Of a stretch of 64,000 bases of DNA, positions 34,445 through 43,167 are shown one piece after another (position 1 is the first letter of the stretch; each line of letters opens with the position of its first letter). The translations under genes were made by a program, and so were the position numbers. Below the pieces are notes generated by a model. That model was given only the letters and a program-made list of their open reading frames with translations, had not been told where the DNA came from and made no database searches. Origin of the DNA: Oryzomicrobium terrae (GTDB taxonomy: Bacteria; Pseudomonadota; Gammaproteobacteria; Burkholderiales; Rhodocyclaceae); NCBI RefSeq assembly GCF_008274805.1, contig NZ_CP022579.1, positions 1,240,001 to 1,304,000 on the forward strand, given 5' to 3'.

Positions 34445-35329
34445 ATGTCCCAATCCATCACCCTGGCGGCGGAAGCGCCCGATGCCGCCGTGGCCGCTGT
34501 AACGGCTGCGGCCACCGAGACCCGCGCCCCGGCCTTCGCCCTGTCGGCACCGTTCCGCGCCCCGTCCTTGGCCGCATCCCTGGCCCGCTTCCTGCCGGCC
34601 TGGGAATCCCTGCTGCTGTGGGCCGTGTTGATCGCCGCCTGGCAGATCTCCAGCTACTTCATCGACCAGACCACCAACCCCCTGCTGCCGGCCCCGCGCA
34701 TCGTGCTGGACGCCCTGTGGGATTCCCTGCCCGAGCTGTGGAAGGGCACCGTCTCGTCCTTCTTCATCCTGGTGCCGGGCTATGCCCTGGCGGTGGCCCT
34801 GGGCGTGCTGCTCGGGCTCCTGGCCGGGTTGATCCCGGGCCTGGGCCGGGCGGCCTTTCCCTTCGCCAAGGTGGTGGCCCCGGTGCCGCCCACGGTGTAC
34901 ATCCCCTACGCCATCGCCGTGCTGCCCACCTTCCACCTGTCCGCCACCTTCGTGGTCTTCATCGGCGCCTTCTGGCCCGTGTTCCAGAACGCCGCCGCCG
35001 GCGCCCACGCCGTGGAGAAACGCTACCGGGACAACGCCCGGGTGCTCGGCTTCTCGCGCCTGGAAACCCTGGTGCGGGTGATCTTTCCCGCCAGCCTGCC
35101 GCACATCTTCTCCGGCATGGCGGTGGGCCTGGGCTTCTCCTTCATCCTCCTCACCGTGGCCGAGCTGTTCGGTGCCAACGCCGGCCTGGGCCGCTTCGTC
35201 CAGTACTACGCCGACTTCGCCGACTACCCGCGCATGGTGGCCGGCATCCTGTACACCGGCCTGGTCACCTGGCTGGCCATGACCGGCCTGGACAAGCTGC
35301 GCCACCGCGCCCTGTTCTGGCTGCGCTGA
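34445..35329 (+). CDS. SsuC/TauC-like ABC transporter permease
   Basis: A 294-residue inner-membrane permease with a long Ala/Thr/Pro-rich N-terminus, then about six helices (from ESLLLWAVLIAAWQISSYFI at about 60). The EAA loop (RVLGFSRLETLVRVIFPASL) matches the sulfonate/nitrate/taurine transporters. The start follows TAAAGGAAA. It is followed 13 bases later by the thioredoxin-SCO1 fusion gene. Confidence 0.88.
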   Translation: MSQSITLAAEAPDAAVAAVTAAATETRAPAFALSAPFRAPSLAASLARFLPAWESLLLWAVLIAAWQISSYFIDQTTNPLLPAPRIVLDALWDSLPELWKGTVSSFFILVPGYALAVALGVLLGLLAGLIPGLGRAAFPFAKVVAPVPPTVYIPYAIAVLPTFHLSATFVVFIGAFWPVFQNAAAGAHAVEKRYRDNARVLGFSRLETLVRVIFPASLPHIFSGMAVGLGFSFILLTVAELFGANAGLGRFVQYYADFADYPRMVAGILYTGLVTWLAMTGLDKLRHRALFWLR

Positions 35330-35342
35330 GCGGGGCGGCGCC

Positions 35343-36692
35343 ATGGCAGTTGCGACAGGCTGGGCCTGGGCCCGGCCGATAAACGAGGGCTCGCCTTGCC
35401 GCCCGGCGCCGGCCGGGCTGGAAACCTGGCTGCGCCGCCAGCCGTGGCTGGCGGCGGGGCTGCTGGTCGCCAGCCTGGCCCTGGCTGCCCTGGCCTGGAG
35501 CGGGCCGGTCCACGCAGGGTCGGCCGGCCCCGGCGGTGAAGGGGAGGGTGCCTCCGCCCTGTTCGCGGCCCCCGCGGTGACGCCGGCCGCGCCCCTGGAC
35601 CTGGCTAGGGAAGCGGCGGCGGCCAAGGCCGAGGGCAAGCGGCTGGCCCTCTATTTCGAATTGCCCGACTGCCCCGGCTGCGCCCGGATGAAGCGGGAGG
35701 TGTTCCCCAATGCCGCGGTGCTGGCCGATTTCGGCCGGCGCTACCGCACGATCAAGGTCGATCTGGCGGAACGGGACGGGCACAGCGCGCCCCTGGTCGA
35801 TCCCCAGGGCCAGCGGACGAGCGCTGCCCAACTGGCGGACCGCTACCGGGTGCTGGGCACCCCGGGGTTTCTCTTTTTCGACGGCCCCGATTTTCGCTAC
35901 CGCCACGTCGGCCCCCTGGATGCGGTCGATTTCCGCGCCCTGGGCCGCTTCGTCACGGCTGGCGCCTTCGAGCAACAGCCCTTCGCCGACTACCGCCTGA
36001 AGCACCGGGCCCGCCTGCTGGCCGAGGGTACGGGGGCAGGGGCGCGGGCGGGCGTCCAGCCGTTGCCCACGGCGGTGCTCAACGCCGCCCCGGCGCCGGA
36101 GGTCCGCTACGCCTTCACCTTGAACGACGTTGCCGGCCCGCGGCCCCGGGAACGTCGCCTGGCCGACTACCGGGGCAAGGTGGTGGCTCTGGCGGTGGGC
36201 TACACCCAGTGCCCGGACGTGTGCCCCACCACCCTGGCCGAACTGAAGGCGGCCCTGGCCGTATTGCCCGGATTGTCAGGGTTGGGGACGGCGGCCCAGG
36301 ACGTGCAGGTGCTGTTCGCCACCCTGGACCCGGAACGGGACACCCCGGCCCTGCTCGGGGAATACGTCGGCGCCTTCGACAAGCGCTTTGCCGCCCTGCG
36401 CGGCGACGCCCGGCAGACCGCCGCCTTCATCCGCGACTTTGGCCTGGTGGCCGACAAGCAGCCGTCGGATGCCCTCGGCTACACCCTGGATCACACCGCC
36501 GGGGTCTTCCTCATCGACCGCCAGGGCCGGGTGCGCGGCCTGTCGCCCTACGGCCAGCCGGTGGATCTGCTCGCCGCCGATCTGGCGGCCCTGGTCAAGG
36601 AAGGGCGGGGGAGGTCGAGGCCGGCGAGGCCTGCGATGCCTGCGATGTCGGCGATGCCAGCGCCCCTGGCGCCGCCAGCCACTTTGCGTTGA
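35343..36692 (+). CDS. Thioredoxin (SoxW-like) - SCO1/SenC fusion protein
   Basis: A 449-residue membrane-anchored protein with two redox modules. Residues about 34-52 are a transmembrane anchor. About 85-215 is a SoxW-like thioredoxin fold with active site C110-P-G-C113 and cis-Pro GTPGFLFFDG. About 253-420 is a SCO1/SenC domain with the copper site C290-PDV-C294-P and His384 in DHTAG. The tail is Ala/Pro/Met-rich. SCO proteins deliver copper or reduce thiols of cytochrome oxidase; SoxW-type thioredoxins keep periplasmic sulfur proteins reduced. Position at the end of a sulfonate-type transporter operon is unusual. Confidence 0.85.
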   Translation: MAVATGWAWARPINEGSPCRPAPAGLETWLRRQPWLAAGLLVASLALAALAWSGPVHAGSAGPGGEGEGASALFAAPAVTPAAPLDLAREAAAAKAEGKRLALYFELPDCPGCARMKREVFPNAAVLADFGRRYRTIKVDLAERDGHSAPLVDPQGQRTSAAQLADRYRVLGTPGFLFFDGPDFRYRHVGPLDAVDFRALGRFVTAGAFEQQPFADYRLKHRARLLAEGTGAGARAGVQPLPTAVLNAAPAPEVRYAFTLNDVAGPRPRERRLADYRGKVVALAVGYTQCPDVCPTTLAELKAALAVLPGLSGLGTAAQDVQVLFATLDPERDTPALLGEYVGAFDKRFAALRGDARQTAAFIRDFGLVADKQPSDALGYTLDHTAGVFLIDRQGRVRGLSPYGQPVDLLAADLAALVKEGRGRSRPARPAMPAMSAMPAPLAPPATLR

Positions 36693-36727
36693 GCACCAAA
36701 CGAGGGATTGCTGCGTAGCATCGCCCC

Positions 36728-36832
36728 AAACCCCGCGCCAGTGGCCGATCTTCAGAGGGTATGCCAGCAGCGCCTTTATTGGCGCGCATCTTCAGGGGTA
36801 TGCCCTGGAGATCGGCTACTGGCGCGGGGTTT
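36728..36832. repeat. Intergenic hairpin repeat, copy B (double unit)
   Basis: AAACCCCGCGCCAGT (36728-36742) and GCCGATC pair with GATCGGC and ACTGGCGCGGGGTTT (36818-36832), with one G-T position at 36743/36817. The inside holds two GGTATGCC cores and GCGCCTTTATTGGCGC. It is the largest and best-preserved member of the family. Confidence 0.75.
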
Positions 36833-36944
36833 GGCCAGGTATCAGATCACGTTGTGGTGCCTGGGTGGCGGCGCTGGCCGCCTCGGGGAGCGGGACGAAC
36901 GTGGGATGGCCTTGGCCTGTGCGGGCTTCGGCCTCGGCCTTGGC

Positions 36945-37529
36945 CTAGTTGCTGCTCGGTTCGATGATGTACAGGCGCACCTCGTTACGCTCCCGGGCAG
37001 CGGCGGTGCCGGCCCGGTCGCCGACCATGGTGGTCTCGATGCGGAAGGCGCGGATGCCCTGGGCGATCAGGCGCGCCCGCACGGTCTGCAGGCTCTTCTC
37101 GGCCATGGCGATTTCCCAGGCGTTGCTGCCCCGCTCCGGGGAATAGGCTTCGAGGCGGATGCGCAGCTGCTCGTTGGGTTTGACCCGCTGCAACACCCGG
37201 TCGAGCCGGGACTCCATTTCCGGCGAAAGGGTGGTTTCGCCCGGGGCGATGCGGATCGTCTCGTCGGGGGTAGGAGCCGGCGCCTCGACGCTGGCCGGCG
37301 CGCCGGTGGCCCGGGGCGCGCTGCGCAGCTTCGTATCCACCTTGGGGCGCGCTTGGGGGGCGGACTGGCGCTCGGTGGTGGCGCCGGCAGGCGCATCGGG
37401 CACGGTCTGGCATGCGGCCAGGGCGAGGCTCAGGGCCAGCAGCAGCGCCACGGGCGCCGCGCTGGGGCGGGAGGCAATGGTGTGGGTGGCGCGGCGGGCG
37501 GGCTGGGCGCCACGGGTTTGGGCAAGCAT
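36945..37529 (-). CDS. OmpA-like domain lipoprotein
   Basis: A 194-residue lipoprotein (LALAAC, lipidated Cys40) with a Pro/Ala-rich linker and a C-terminal OmpA/MotB-like domain (about 105-190). The domain has LSPEMESRLDRVLQRVKPNE, LRIRLEAYSPERGSNAWEIA and a final RNEVRLYII strand. Such domains hold the outer membrane to peptidoglycan. The canonical NxxLSxxRA arginine motif is changed to EIAMAEKSLQTVRARL, so binding could be weaker. The start at 37529 is the one before the lipobox; it is divergent from the CoA-binding gene. Confidence 0.8.
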   Translation of the reverse strand: MLAQTRGAQPARRATHTIASRPSAAPVALLLALSLALAACQTVPDAPAGATTERQSAPQARPKVDTKLRSAPRATGAPASVEAPAPTPDETIRIAPGETTLSPEMESRLDRVLQRVKPNEQLRIRLEAYSPERGSNAWEIAMAEKSLQTVRARLIAQGIRAFRIETTMVGDRAGTAAARERNEVRLYIIEPSSN

Positions 37530-37725
37530 GGACGAACGTGTTTCAAGAACCCCGGGGGGCCGTAAACTAGTGCATCGGGCCGGGGTTGTCACGGTGCCGG
37601 GGCGGGTTTTTTGCCGGTGCGCCACCCCCGCCGCCGCCAGGATTGCCGCGTACAATCGCGCCCGCCCGCCGTCCCGGGGCCGGTGCCGGATCGAGGTTTG
37701 CCGTATCAACGTTCAAGGATTTTGC

Positions 37726-38208
37726 ATGAGTGACATCGCCACCCTGCGCCGGGTGTTGCAGCAGACCCGCAGCATCGCCGTGGTCGGCCTTTCCGCCGAC
37801 TGGTCGCGCCCCTCCAACTTCGCCGCCAAGTACATGCTGGAGCACGGCTACCGCATCATCCCGGTCAATCCGCGCTACGACGAAATCCTCGGCCAAAAGT
37901 GCTACCCGGACCTGGCCGCGATCCCGGAGCCGGTGGACATGGTGGACGTCTTCCGCAAGCCCGCCGACTGCGTGGCCATCGCCGAGCAGGCGGTGGCCAT
38001 CGGCGCCAAGACCCTGTGGCTGCAACTGGGGGTGGTCAACGACGAGGCGGCGCGCATCGCCCGGGCCGCCGGCCTGACGGTGGTGCAGGACCGCTGCGTC
38101 AAGATCGAGTACGCCCGCCTGTTCGGCGGCCTGCACTGGTTCGGCGTGAATACCCGGGTGATCTCCGCCCGCCGCCCGACCGGGCTGCCCCGGCCGAACC
38201 TGGTATAG
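37726..38208 (+). CDS. CoA-binding domain protein (YccU-like)
   Basis: A 160-residue Rossmann-fold protein of the CoA-binding (succinyl-CoA-ligase-like) family. TRSIAVVGLSADWSRPSNFA, YRIIPVNPRYDEILGQKCYP and VDMVDVFRKPADC, with TLWLQLGVVNDEAARIARAA, are the family pattern. It is common and mostly uncharacterised. It lies 163 bases upstream of metY on the same strand. Confidence 0.92.
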   Translation: MSDIATLRRVLQQTRSIAVVGLSADWSRPSNFAAKYMLEHGYRIIPVNPRYDEILGQKCYPDLAAIPEPVDMVDVFRKPADCVAIAEQAVAIGAKTLWLQLGVVNDEAARIARAAGLTVVQDRCVKIEYARLFGGLHWFGVNTRVISARRPTGLPRPNLV

Positions 38209-38371
38209 CCGGGCGCGCCGTAACGGGATCGGGCCGGCCCCGCGCCTTACACCCCTGCACCTTGCCCCCAACGCCCCCGCTTCGGTCGGGGCCAGTGCCG
38301 GTTTCGTGCGCCGGGCTTCAGGGCCAGGCACGCCGCGATCCCATATCCATAACGATACCGAGACAGATTCC

Positions 38372-39676
38372 ATGACCGACCGCACCTTCGGCTTCGACAC
38401 CCTGGCGCTCCACGCCGGCCAGATTCCCGACGCCGAGACCGGCAGCCGCGCCGCGCCGATCTACCAGACCACCTCCTACGTGTTCGATTCCCCCGAGCAC
38501 GCCGCCAGCCTCTTCAACCTGCAGACCTTCGGCAACGTCTATTCGCGCCTCTCCAACCCCACCGTGGCGGTGTTCGAGGAACGGGTGGCGGCCCTCGAAG
38601 GCGGCCGGGCGGCGGTGGCGGTGGCTTCCGGCATGGCCGCCCAGATGATCGCCATCCTCAACCTGTGCCAGGCCGGTGACCAGATCGTGGCGGCCCGCAC
38701 CCTGTACGGCGGCACCCACACCCAGCTCGACGTGAACTTCCGCAAGCTGGGCATCGACACCGTGTTCGTGGACCCGGACGACCCGGAAAACTTCGCCCGG
38801 GCCATCACCCCCAAGACCAAGCTGCTCTACGCCGAAACCCTGGGCAACCCGTCCCTCAACGTGCTCGACCTGGAAAATGTCGGCAAGATCGCCGCCCAGG
38901 CTGGCCTGCCCCTGTTCATCGACAACACCTTCGCCAGCCCCTACCTGTGCCGCCCCGGCGAGTGGGGGGCGGAGGTGGTGATGCACTCCGCCACCAAGTT
39001 CCTCGGCGGCCACGGCACCACCATGGGCGGGGTGATCGTCGAATCGGGCAAGTTCGACTGGTCCGTCGGCGACGGCCGCTTCGCCACCATGACCGAGCCC
39101 TCGGACGGCTACCACGGCGTGCGCTTCTTTGAAACCTTCGGCAACTTCGGCTTCACCATGAAGTGCCGCATGGAAGGCCTGCGCACCTTCGGCCCGGCCC
39201 TCTCGCCCCTTTCCGCTTTCTTGCTCCTGCAAGGCGTCGAAACCCTATCCCTGCGCATGGAGCGCCACTGCGCCAACGCCCTGGCCGTGGCCCGCCACCT
39301 GGAGGCCCACCCCCAGGTGGCATGGGTCAATTACCCCGGCCTGGCCTCCAGCCGCTACCACGACCTGGCGCAAAAGTACCTGCCCAGGGGCGCCGGCGCG
39401 GTGCTCAGCTTCGGCATCAAAGGCGGGAGTCAAGCTGGTGCGGCCGCCGGCGCTCGCTTCATCGACAGCGTCGAATTCCTCTCCCACCTGGCCAACATCG
39501 GCGACGCCAAGACCCTGGTGATCCACCCGGCCTCCACCACCCACCGCCAGATGAGCGAGGAACAGCAGCGCGCCGCCGGCGTGCCGCCGGACCTGATCCG
39601 TCTTTCGGTGGGCCTGGAGACCCTGGACGACATCCTGTGGGACATCGACCAGGCGTTGGAGAAGGCCTGCGCCTGA
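38372..39676 (+). CDS. metY: O-acetylhomoserine aminocarboxypropyltransferase (sulfhydrylase)
   Basis: PLP enzyme that joins O-acetylhomoserine and sulfide into homocysteine. It has 434 residues, the usual length for MetY and longer than MetZ/MetB. PLP lysine Lys209 lies in HSATKFLGGHG; other signatures are APIYQTTSYVFDSPEHAASL, NVYSRLSNPTVAVFEERVAA and ETLGNPSLNVLDLENVGKIA. The gene has its own terminator. It is a logical sink for sulfite/sulfide released by the nearby SsuD pathway. Confidence 0.96.
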   Translation: MTDRTFGFDTLALHAGQIPDAETGSRAAPIYQTTSYVFDSPEHAASLFNLQTFGNVYSRLSNPTVAVFEERVAALEGGRAAVAVASGMAAQMIAILNLCQAGDQIVAARTLYGGTHTQLDVNFRKLGIDTVFVDPDDPENFARAITPKTKLLYAETLGNPSLNVLDLENVGKIAAQAGLPLFIDNTFASPYLCRPGEWGAEVVMHSATKFLGGHGTTMGGVIVESGKFDWSVGDGRFATMTEPSDGYHGVRFFETFGNFGFTMKCRMEGLRTFGPALSPLSAFLLLQGVETLSLRMERHCANALAVARHLEAHPQVAWVNYPGLASSRYHDLAQKYLPRGAGAVLSFGIKGGSQAGAAAGARFIDSVEFLSHLANIGDAKTLVIHPASTTHRQMSEEQQRAAGVPPDLIRLSVGLETLDDILWDIDQALEKACA

Positions 39677-39737
39677 GGCCTGGAAGCTGAGGCATGGCCG
39701 GGGTCGTCCGTCAGCGACCCCGGACCGCCTCTGAGCA

Positions 39738-39775
39738 AACCGCCCCACCCGGAACATCGGGCCGGGCGGTTTTTT
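39738..39775 (+). terminator. Rho-independent terminator of metY
   Basis: AACCGCCC (39738-39745) pairs with GGGCGGTT (39764-39771), with CCCGG/CCGGG pairs possible within, followed by TTTTT. Confidence 0.85.
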
Positions 39776-39780
39776 ACGCC

Positions 39781-40773
39781 TCACGCCGCCTGCCGGGCAG
39801 GGGATGGTCCAGCGCGGGAGTCGGCGTTGAGGCCTGGGCTGTCCGGCTCCAGGGCCGTCGAGGGCGTTCGGTTCAGCCGGCCCTCCACCAGCCAGGCCAG
39901 GGAGTCCGGCCACAGGGTGGCGCGAAAACGGTCGTTGAACCAGGCGAAGTGGCCAATCCCCGGCACGCCGACATCGGCCGGCTTCAGATATAAATGGTGG
40001 CGCCGACTGTGGCGGTAATAGCCGAGCAGGCGCTCGATGGCTGCCGGGGTGCCGAAGGGGTCGTCGCTGAGGCTGACAGCCAGCAGGTCGCCTCTCATGG
40101 CGGCGAAATGGGCCAGGGGATCGTCGCCGTGGCGGCGCAGGTGGCGGTAGGCGGCTTCCAGGGTGGCGGGGCGGAAGGCCCATTCGTAGGCGGCGCCGGC
40201 CGGCAGATCCTCGTGCCAGCCCAGGCGGCGGGCGGGGAAGTAGCCGAGCAGGGCGGTCAGCGCCGGCATCAGCAGGTGCCAGCGCAGCCACATGCGCGCC
40301 TTGCCCGGGCCGTAGTCGGGCCAGTAGGCGTATTGGGCGCCGACAGTGAAGGCCCGGGCGACGACCCCGGCGTGGGGCGCCAGCCCGAGCAGCAGGCCGC
40401 CGATGCTGTGGCCCACCAAATGTACCGGTGCGTCCGGATAGGCGGTGCGGGCCCAGGCCAGGGCGGCGTCGCAGTCGTAGCGGCCCCAGTCGAGCTTGGT
40501 GATGTGCCGCCAGCGGCGCAGGCTGCCCTGGCGCGAGGCGCCGATGCCCCGGTAGTCGTAGGTCAGCGCCGCCAGGCCGTGCTCGGCCAGGTAGCGGGCG
40601 TAGCGGTGGTAGTAGTCGGCCTTCACCGCCGTAGCCGGGTTGATCACCACCACGCCCTGAGCCGCGCTGGCGGGGCGCCAGTGGTGGGCGGCCAGGGGAT
40701 AGCCGTCCCGGGCGGTGAGGGTGAGGGGGGCCGGGGGCGGCAGCCCGTCGGTGATGTGCAGGGGCGCCGTCAT
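39781..40773 (-). CDS. Serine aminopeptidase-like alpha/beta hydrolase
   Basis: A 330-residue hydrolase of the YheT/serine-aminopeptidase style. It has TARDGYPLAAHHWRPASAAQ, YDYRGIGASRQG for the oxyanion region, nucleophile GHSIGG with Ser123 and a C-terminal GVPGIGHFAWFNDRF around the catalytic His. The substrate is unknown. Its start overlaps the stop of the DUF2917 gene (ATGA). A C-terminal Pro/Ser-rich tail follows the domain. Confidence 0.88.
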   Translation of the reverse strand: MTAPLHITDGLPPPAPLTLTARDGYPLAAHHWRPASAAQGVVVINPATAVKADYYHRYARYLAEHGLAALTYDYRGIGASRQGSLRRWRHITKLDWGRYDCDAALAWARTAYPDAPVHLVGHSIGGLLLGLAPHAGVVARAFTVGAQYAYWPDYGPGKARMWLRWHLLMPALTALLGYFPARRLGWHEDLPAGAAYEWAFRPATLEAAYRHLRRHGDDPLAHFAAMRGDLLAVSLSDDPFGTPAAIERLLGYYRHSRRHHLYLKPADVGVPGIGHFAWFNDRFRATLWPDSLAWLVEGRLNRTPSTALEPDSPGLNADSRAGPSPARQAA

Positions 40774-41141
40774 TGCGGGGCGTCTCCCTGGGTCGGTAGG
40801 CCGCCGCTCAGGTGGGCGAGGCGCAGCCAGCCGGCCAATCCGCCGTGGCCGGACCGGTGCGCCAGGGTGAGGGGGGCGCTGGCGCCATCCACCTGGATGC
40901 GGGCGGCCTGGCAGGCGGAAACCACCAGATTGCCCGGGAAACGGACGGTGTAGGTCTGCCCGGCCTGGAGGAACAAGTCCCGGCCGGCGTCTTCCTCGGT
41001 GATCCACAGTTCGCCGCTCTGGCAGGTCACGGTCTGGCCCCGGGCGTCGGCCAGGGCCAGCACCTCGTGCCGGGGCAGTTCCAGGAGCAGGCCGGGTGCT
41101 GCGGCCCCCGGGTGGTGCCGCGCTTGCAGGATTGGGTGCAT
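40770..41141 (-). CDS. DUF2917 protein
   Basis: A 123-residue protein with the DUF2917 core: GQTVTCQSGELWITEEDAGR, then DLFLQAGQTYTVRFPGNLVV. The ATG at 41141 is preferred because GGAGG lies 8 bases ahead; an alternative ATG at 41156 contains that site within the reading frame. The family is cupin-like and of unknown role. It is coupled to the hydrolase gene and divergent from a LysR gene that may control it. Confidence 0.85.
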   Translation of the reverse strand: MHPILQARHHPGAAAPGLLLELPRHEVLALADARGQTVTCQSGELWITEEDAGRDLFLQAGQTYTVRFPGNLVVSACQAARIQVDGASAPLTLAHRSGHGGLAGWLRLAHLSGGLPTQGDAPQ

Positions 41142-41276
41142 TTTCCTATCCTCCATTCATGCGTTTTTTATATGGTCCGCACTTGGGCGGACCGCCATGC
41201 ACGAAGTATGGAAAGGCGCAGCGCTGGATACAAACGGAAAATCCGCATTGCATTAATGTTGAAAACGCATAAATAA

Positions 41277-42230
41277 ATGGCCCCTGCCAATCTCCGCCAG
41301 TTACCCACCCTGGATAATCTCAAGGGCTTCGTCGCCGCCGCCCGGCACCTGTCGTTCACCAAGGCGGCCCTGGAACTATCCCTGTCCCAGTCGGCGGTCA
41401 GCCGCCAGGTCCAGGGGCTGGAGGAGCAGCTTGGCACGGCCCTGTTCCTGCGCACCACCCGGCAATTGCGCCTCACCCCGGCAGGGGAGCTGCTCTACCG
41501 CAACGCCAGCGACATGCTCGCCCGGCTGGCGGCGGTGGTGGACGACATCGCCAGCGCTGGCCAGCGTCCCCGGGTCACGGTGTCCGCCTCGATCGGCTTT
41601 TCCGCCCTGTGGCTGGTGCCCCGGCTGTCCGATTTCCAGGGGCTCCATCCCGATATCGGCGTGCGCCTTTCCGCCGACAACCGGCGGGTGGATCTGGAGG
41701 CCGAGGATGTGGATGTGGCGATCCGCTACTGCACGGCGGTCAACGCCCCGGCGGGTAGCCTCAAGTTGTTCGACGAGGTGCTGCTGCCGGTGGCCAGCCC
41801 GGCCCTGGCGGCGAGCCTGCCGGCCGGCCCGGCCCTGAACGGCGCGAATCTGCCGTCCCTCACTCTGCTGGCCCTGGAGGACGGCAGTGACTACCCGGGT
41901 TTGCGTTGGGAAAACTGGCTCGACCCCCTGGGACTGAGCGCGACCCAGGCCAAGGGGCTGCTCCAGTTCAACCACTACGACCAGTGCATTGCCGCCGCCC
42001 TGGCTGGCCACGGTGCTGCCCTGGGGCGCCTGCCCCTGATCCGCGACCGCCTCGGCGAAGGTCGCCTGGTGCCCCTGGCGCCGCCCCGGGATTCCGCCGA
42101 CGGCCATGGTTATTACCTGTTGCGCGCCCCGGGCGGCCAGCGGCCCGAGGTGGCCCGCTTCGTCGCCTGGCTGCAAGCCGTGGCCACCCGGGAAAGCAGC
42201 GCCGACGCCATCATCCCCGACCATGCGTGA
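41277..42230 (+). CDS. LysR-family regulator, GcvA type (first of tandem pair)
   Basis: A 317-residue regulator. The winged helix at the N-terminus is LKGFVAAARHLSFTKAALEL, SQSAVSRQVQGLEEQLGTAL, typical of the GcvA subgroup, and the effector domain shows VAIRYCTAV. It is divergent from the DUF2917-hydrolase operon, the classical layout for a LysR gene and its target. It is followed by a paralogue that overlaps its stop by eight bases. Confidence 0.92.
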   Translation: MAPANLRQLPTLDNLKGFVAAARHLSFTKAALELSLSQSAVSRQVQGLEEQLGTALFLRTTRQLRLTPAGELLYRNASDMLARLAAVVDDIASAGQRPRVTVSASIGFSALWLVPRLSDFQGLHPDIGVRLSADNRRVDLEAEDVDVAIRYCTAVNAPAGSLKLFDEVLLPVASPALAASLPAGPALNGANLPSLTLLALEDGSDYPGLRWENWLDPLGLSATQAKGLLQFNHYDQCIAAALAGHGAALGRLPLIRDRLGEGRLVPLAPPRDSADGHGYYLLRAPGGQRPEVARFVAWLQAVATRESSADAIIPDHA

Positions 42231-43116
42231 CCTGCCGCCGCTCCACACCCTGCCGGCCTTCGAGGCCGCCGCCCGCCTGGGCAGCTTCCAGGCCGCGGCC
42301 GAGGCCCTCAACCTGACCCCGTCGGCGGTCAGCCACCGCATCCGCCTGCTCGAAGACTACCTGGGCCAGCCCCTGTTCGAGCGCTTGCACCGGGCCATCG
42401 CCCTCACCGCCGCCGGCCGCCGCTACCTGCCGGTGGTGCGCGAGGCCCTGTTGCGCCTCGACGAGGCCAGCGCGGGTCTGCGCGCACCCCACCAGGAGCG
42501 GTTGCGTATTTCCGTGGCGCCGGCCCTGGGCAGCAAGTGGCTGGTGGCGCGCCTCGCCGAGTATCAGGAAACCCACCCGGACATCGAGTTCAGCCTGGGC
42601 ACCGCCACCAGCCTGGCGCCGCTCTTGGCCGGCGAGGCCGACCTGGGACTGCGTTACGGGGAAGAGGAATGGCCCGGCCTGCTCGCCTGGAAACTGTTCG
42701 AGGAGCGGGTTTTCCCCGTGTGCAGCCCGGCCCTGGCGGCGGGGCTGAAGACCCCGGCGGACCTGGACCGCAGCCGCCTGCTGCGCCATCCGCTGCTTTC
42801 CTGGCAGCGCTGGTTCGCCGCCGCCGGCATGGCTCATCCGGAGCCGGCCGAGGGCCCCCGTTACGACGACGCCCTGCTCATGCTCGAAGCCGCCGTGGCC
42901 GGCCACGGGGTGGCCCTGATGGTCGAAACCCTGGCCGCCCCCTACCTGGCCGAAGGCCGCCTGGTGCGGCCCTTCCCCCAGGATTGCCCGGACCACAGCT
43001 TCTATGTGGTCGCCCCGCCGAACATCGAGGAGCGGCGCGGCGCCATGGACTTCATCCGCTGGCTGGTGCGCTCGGCCCGCCGCGACGGCCTGGGGCGTCA
43101 GGCGCGGCCCGAATGA
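42223..43116 (+). CDS. LysR-family regulator, GcvA type (second of tandem pair)
   Basis: A 297-residue regulator with LPAFEAAARLGSFQAAAEAL and SAVSHRIRLLEDYLGQPLFE in the DNA-binding helices, plus GEADLGLRYGEEEWPGL in the effector domain. The ATG at 42223 lies within the last codons of the preceding gene (8-base overlap), so the two are coupled. Two fused-in-tandem GcvA-like factors suggest a duplication and possible hetero-oligomers. Confidence 0.92.
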   Translation: MRDLPPLHTLPAFEAAARLGSFQAAAEALNLTPSAVSHRIRLLEDYLGQPLFERLHRAIALTAAGRRYLPVVREALLRLDEASAGLRAPHQERLRISVAPALGSKWLVARLAEYQETHPDIEFSLGTATSLAPLLAGEADLGLRYGEEEWPGLLAWKLFEERVFPVCSPALAAGLKTPADLDRSRLLRHPLLSWQRWFAAAGMAHPEPAEGPRYDDALLMLEAAVAGHGVALMVETLAAPYLAEGRLVRPFPQDCPDHSFYVVAPPNIEERRGAMDFIRWLVRSARRDGLGRQARPE

Positions 43117-43138
43117 AAAACCCCGCCCGAGGGCGGGG
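43116..43138 (-). terminator. Terminator of the Gly/Ser/Asp-rich protein gene
   Basis: On the minus strand CCCCGCCC, TC, GGGCGGGG, then TTTTT. It overlaps the last base of the LysR gene end on the other strand. Confidence 0.85.
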
Positions 43139-43167
43139 TGGCATTCAGCCGGCCTAGCGTCGCTGGA

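Noticed and set aside
38209-38371. Possible SAM or SAH riboswitch ahead of metY
   Set aside because: No conserved core could be recognised in the 160 bases upstream.
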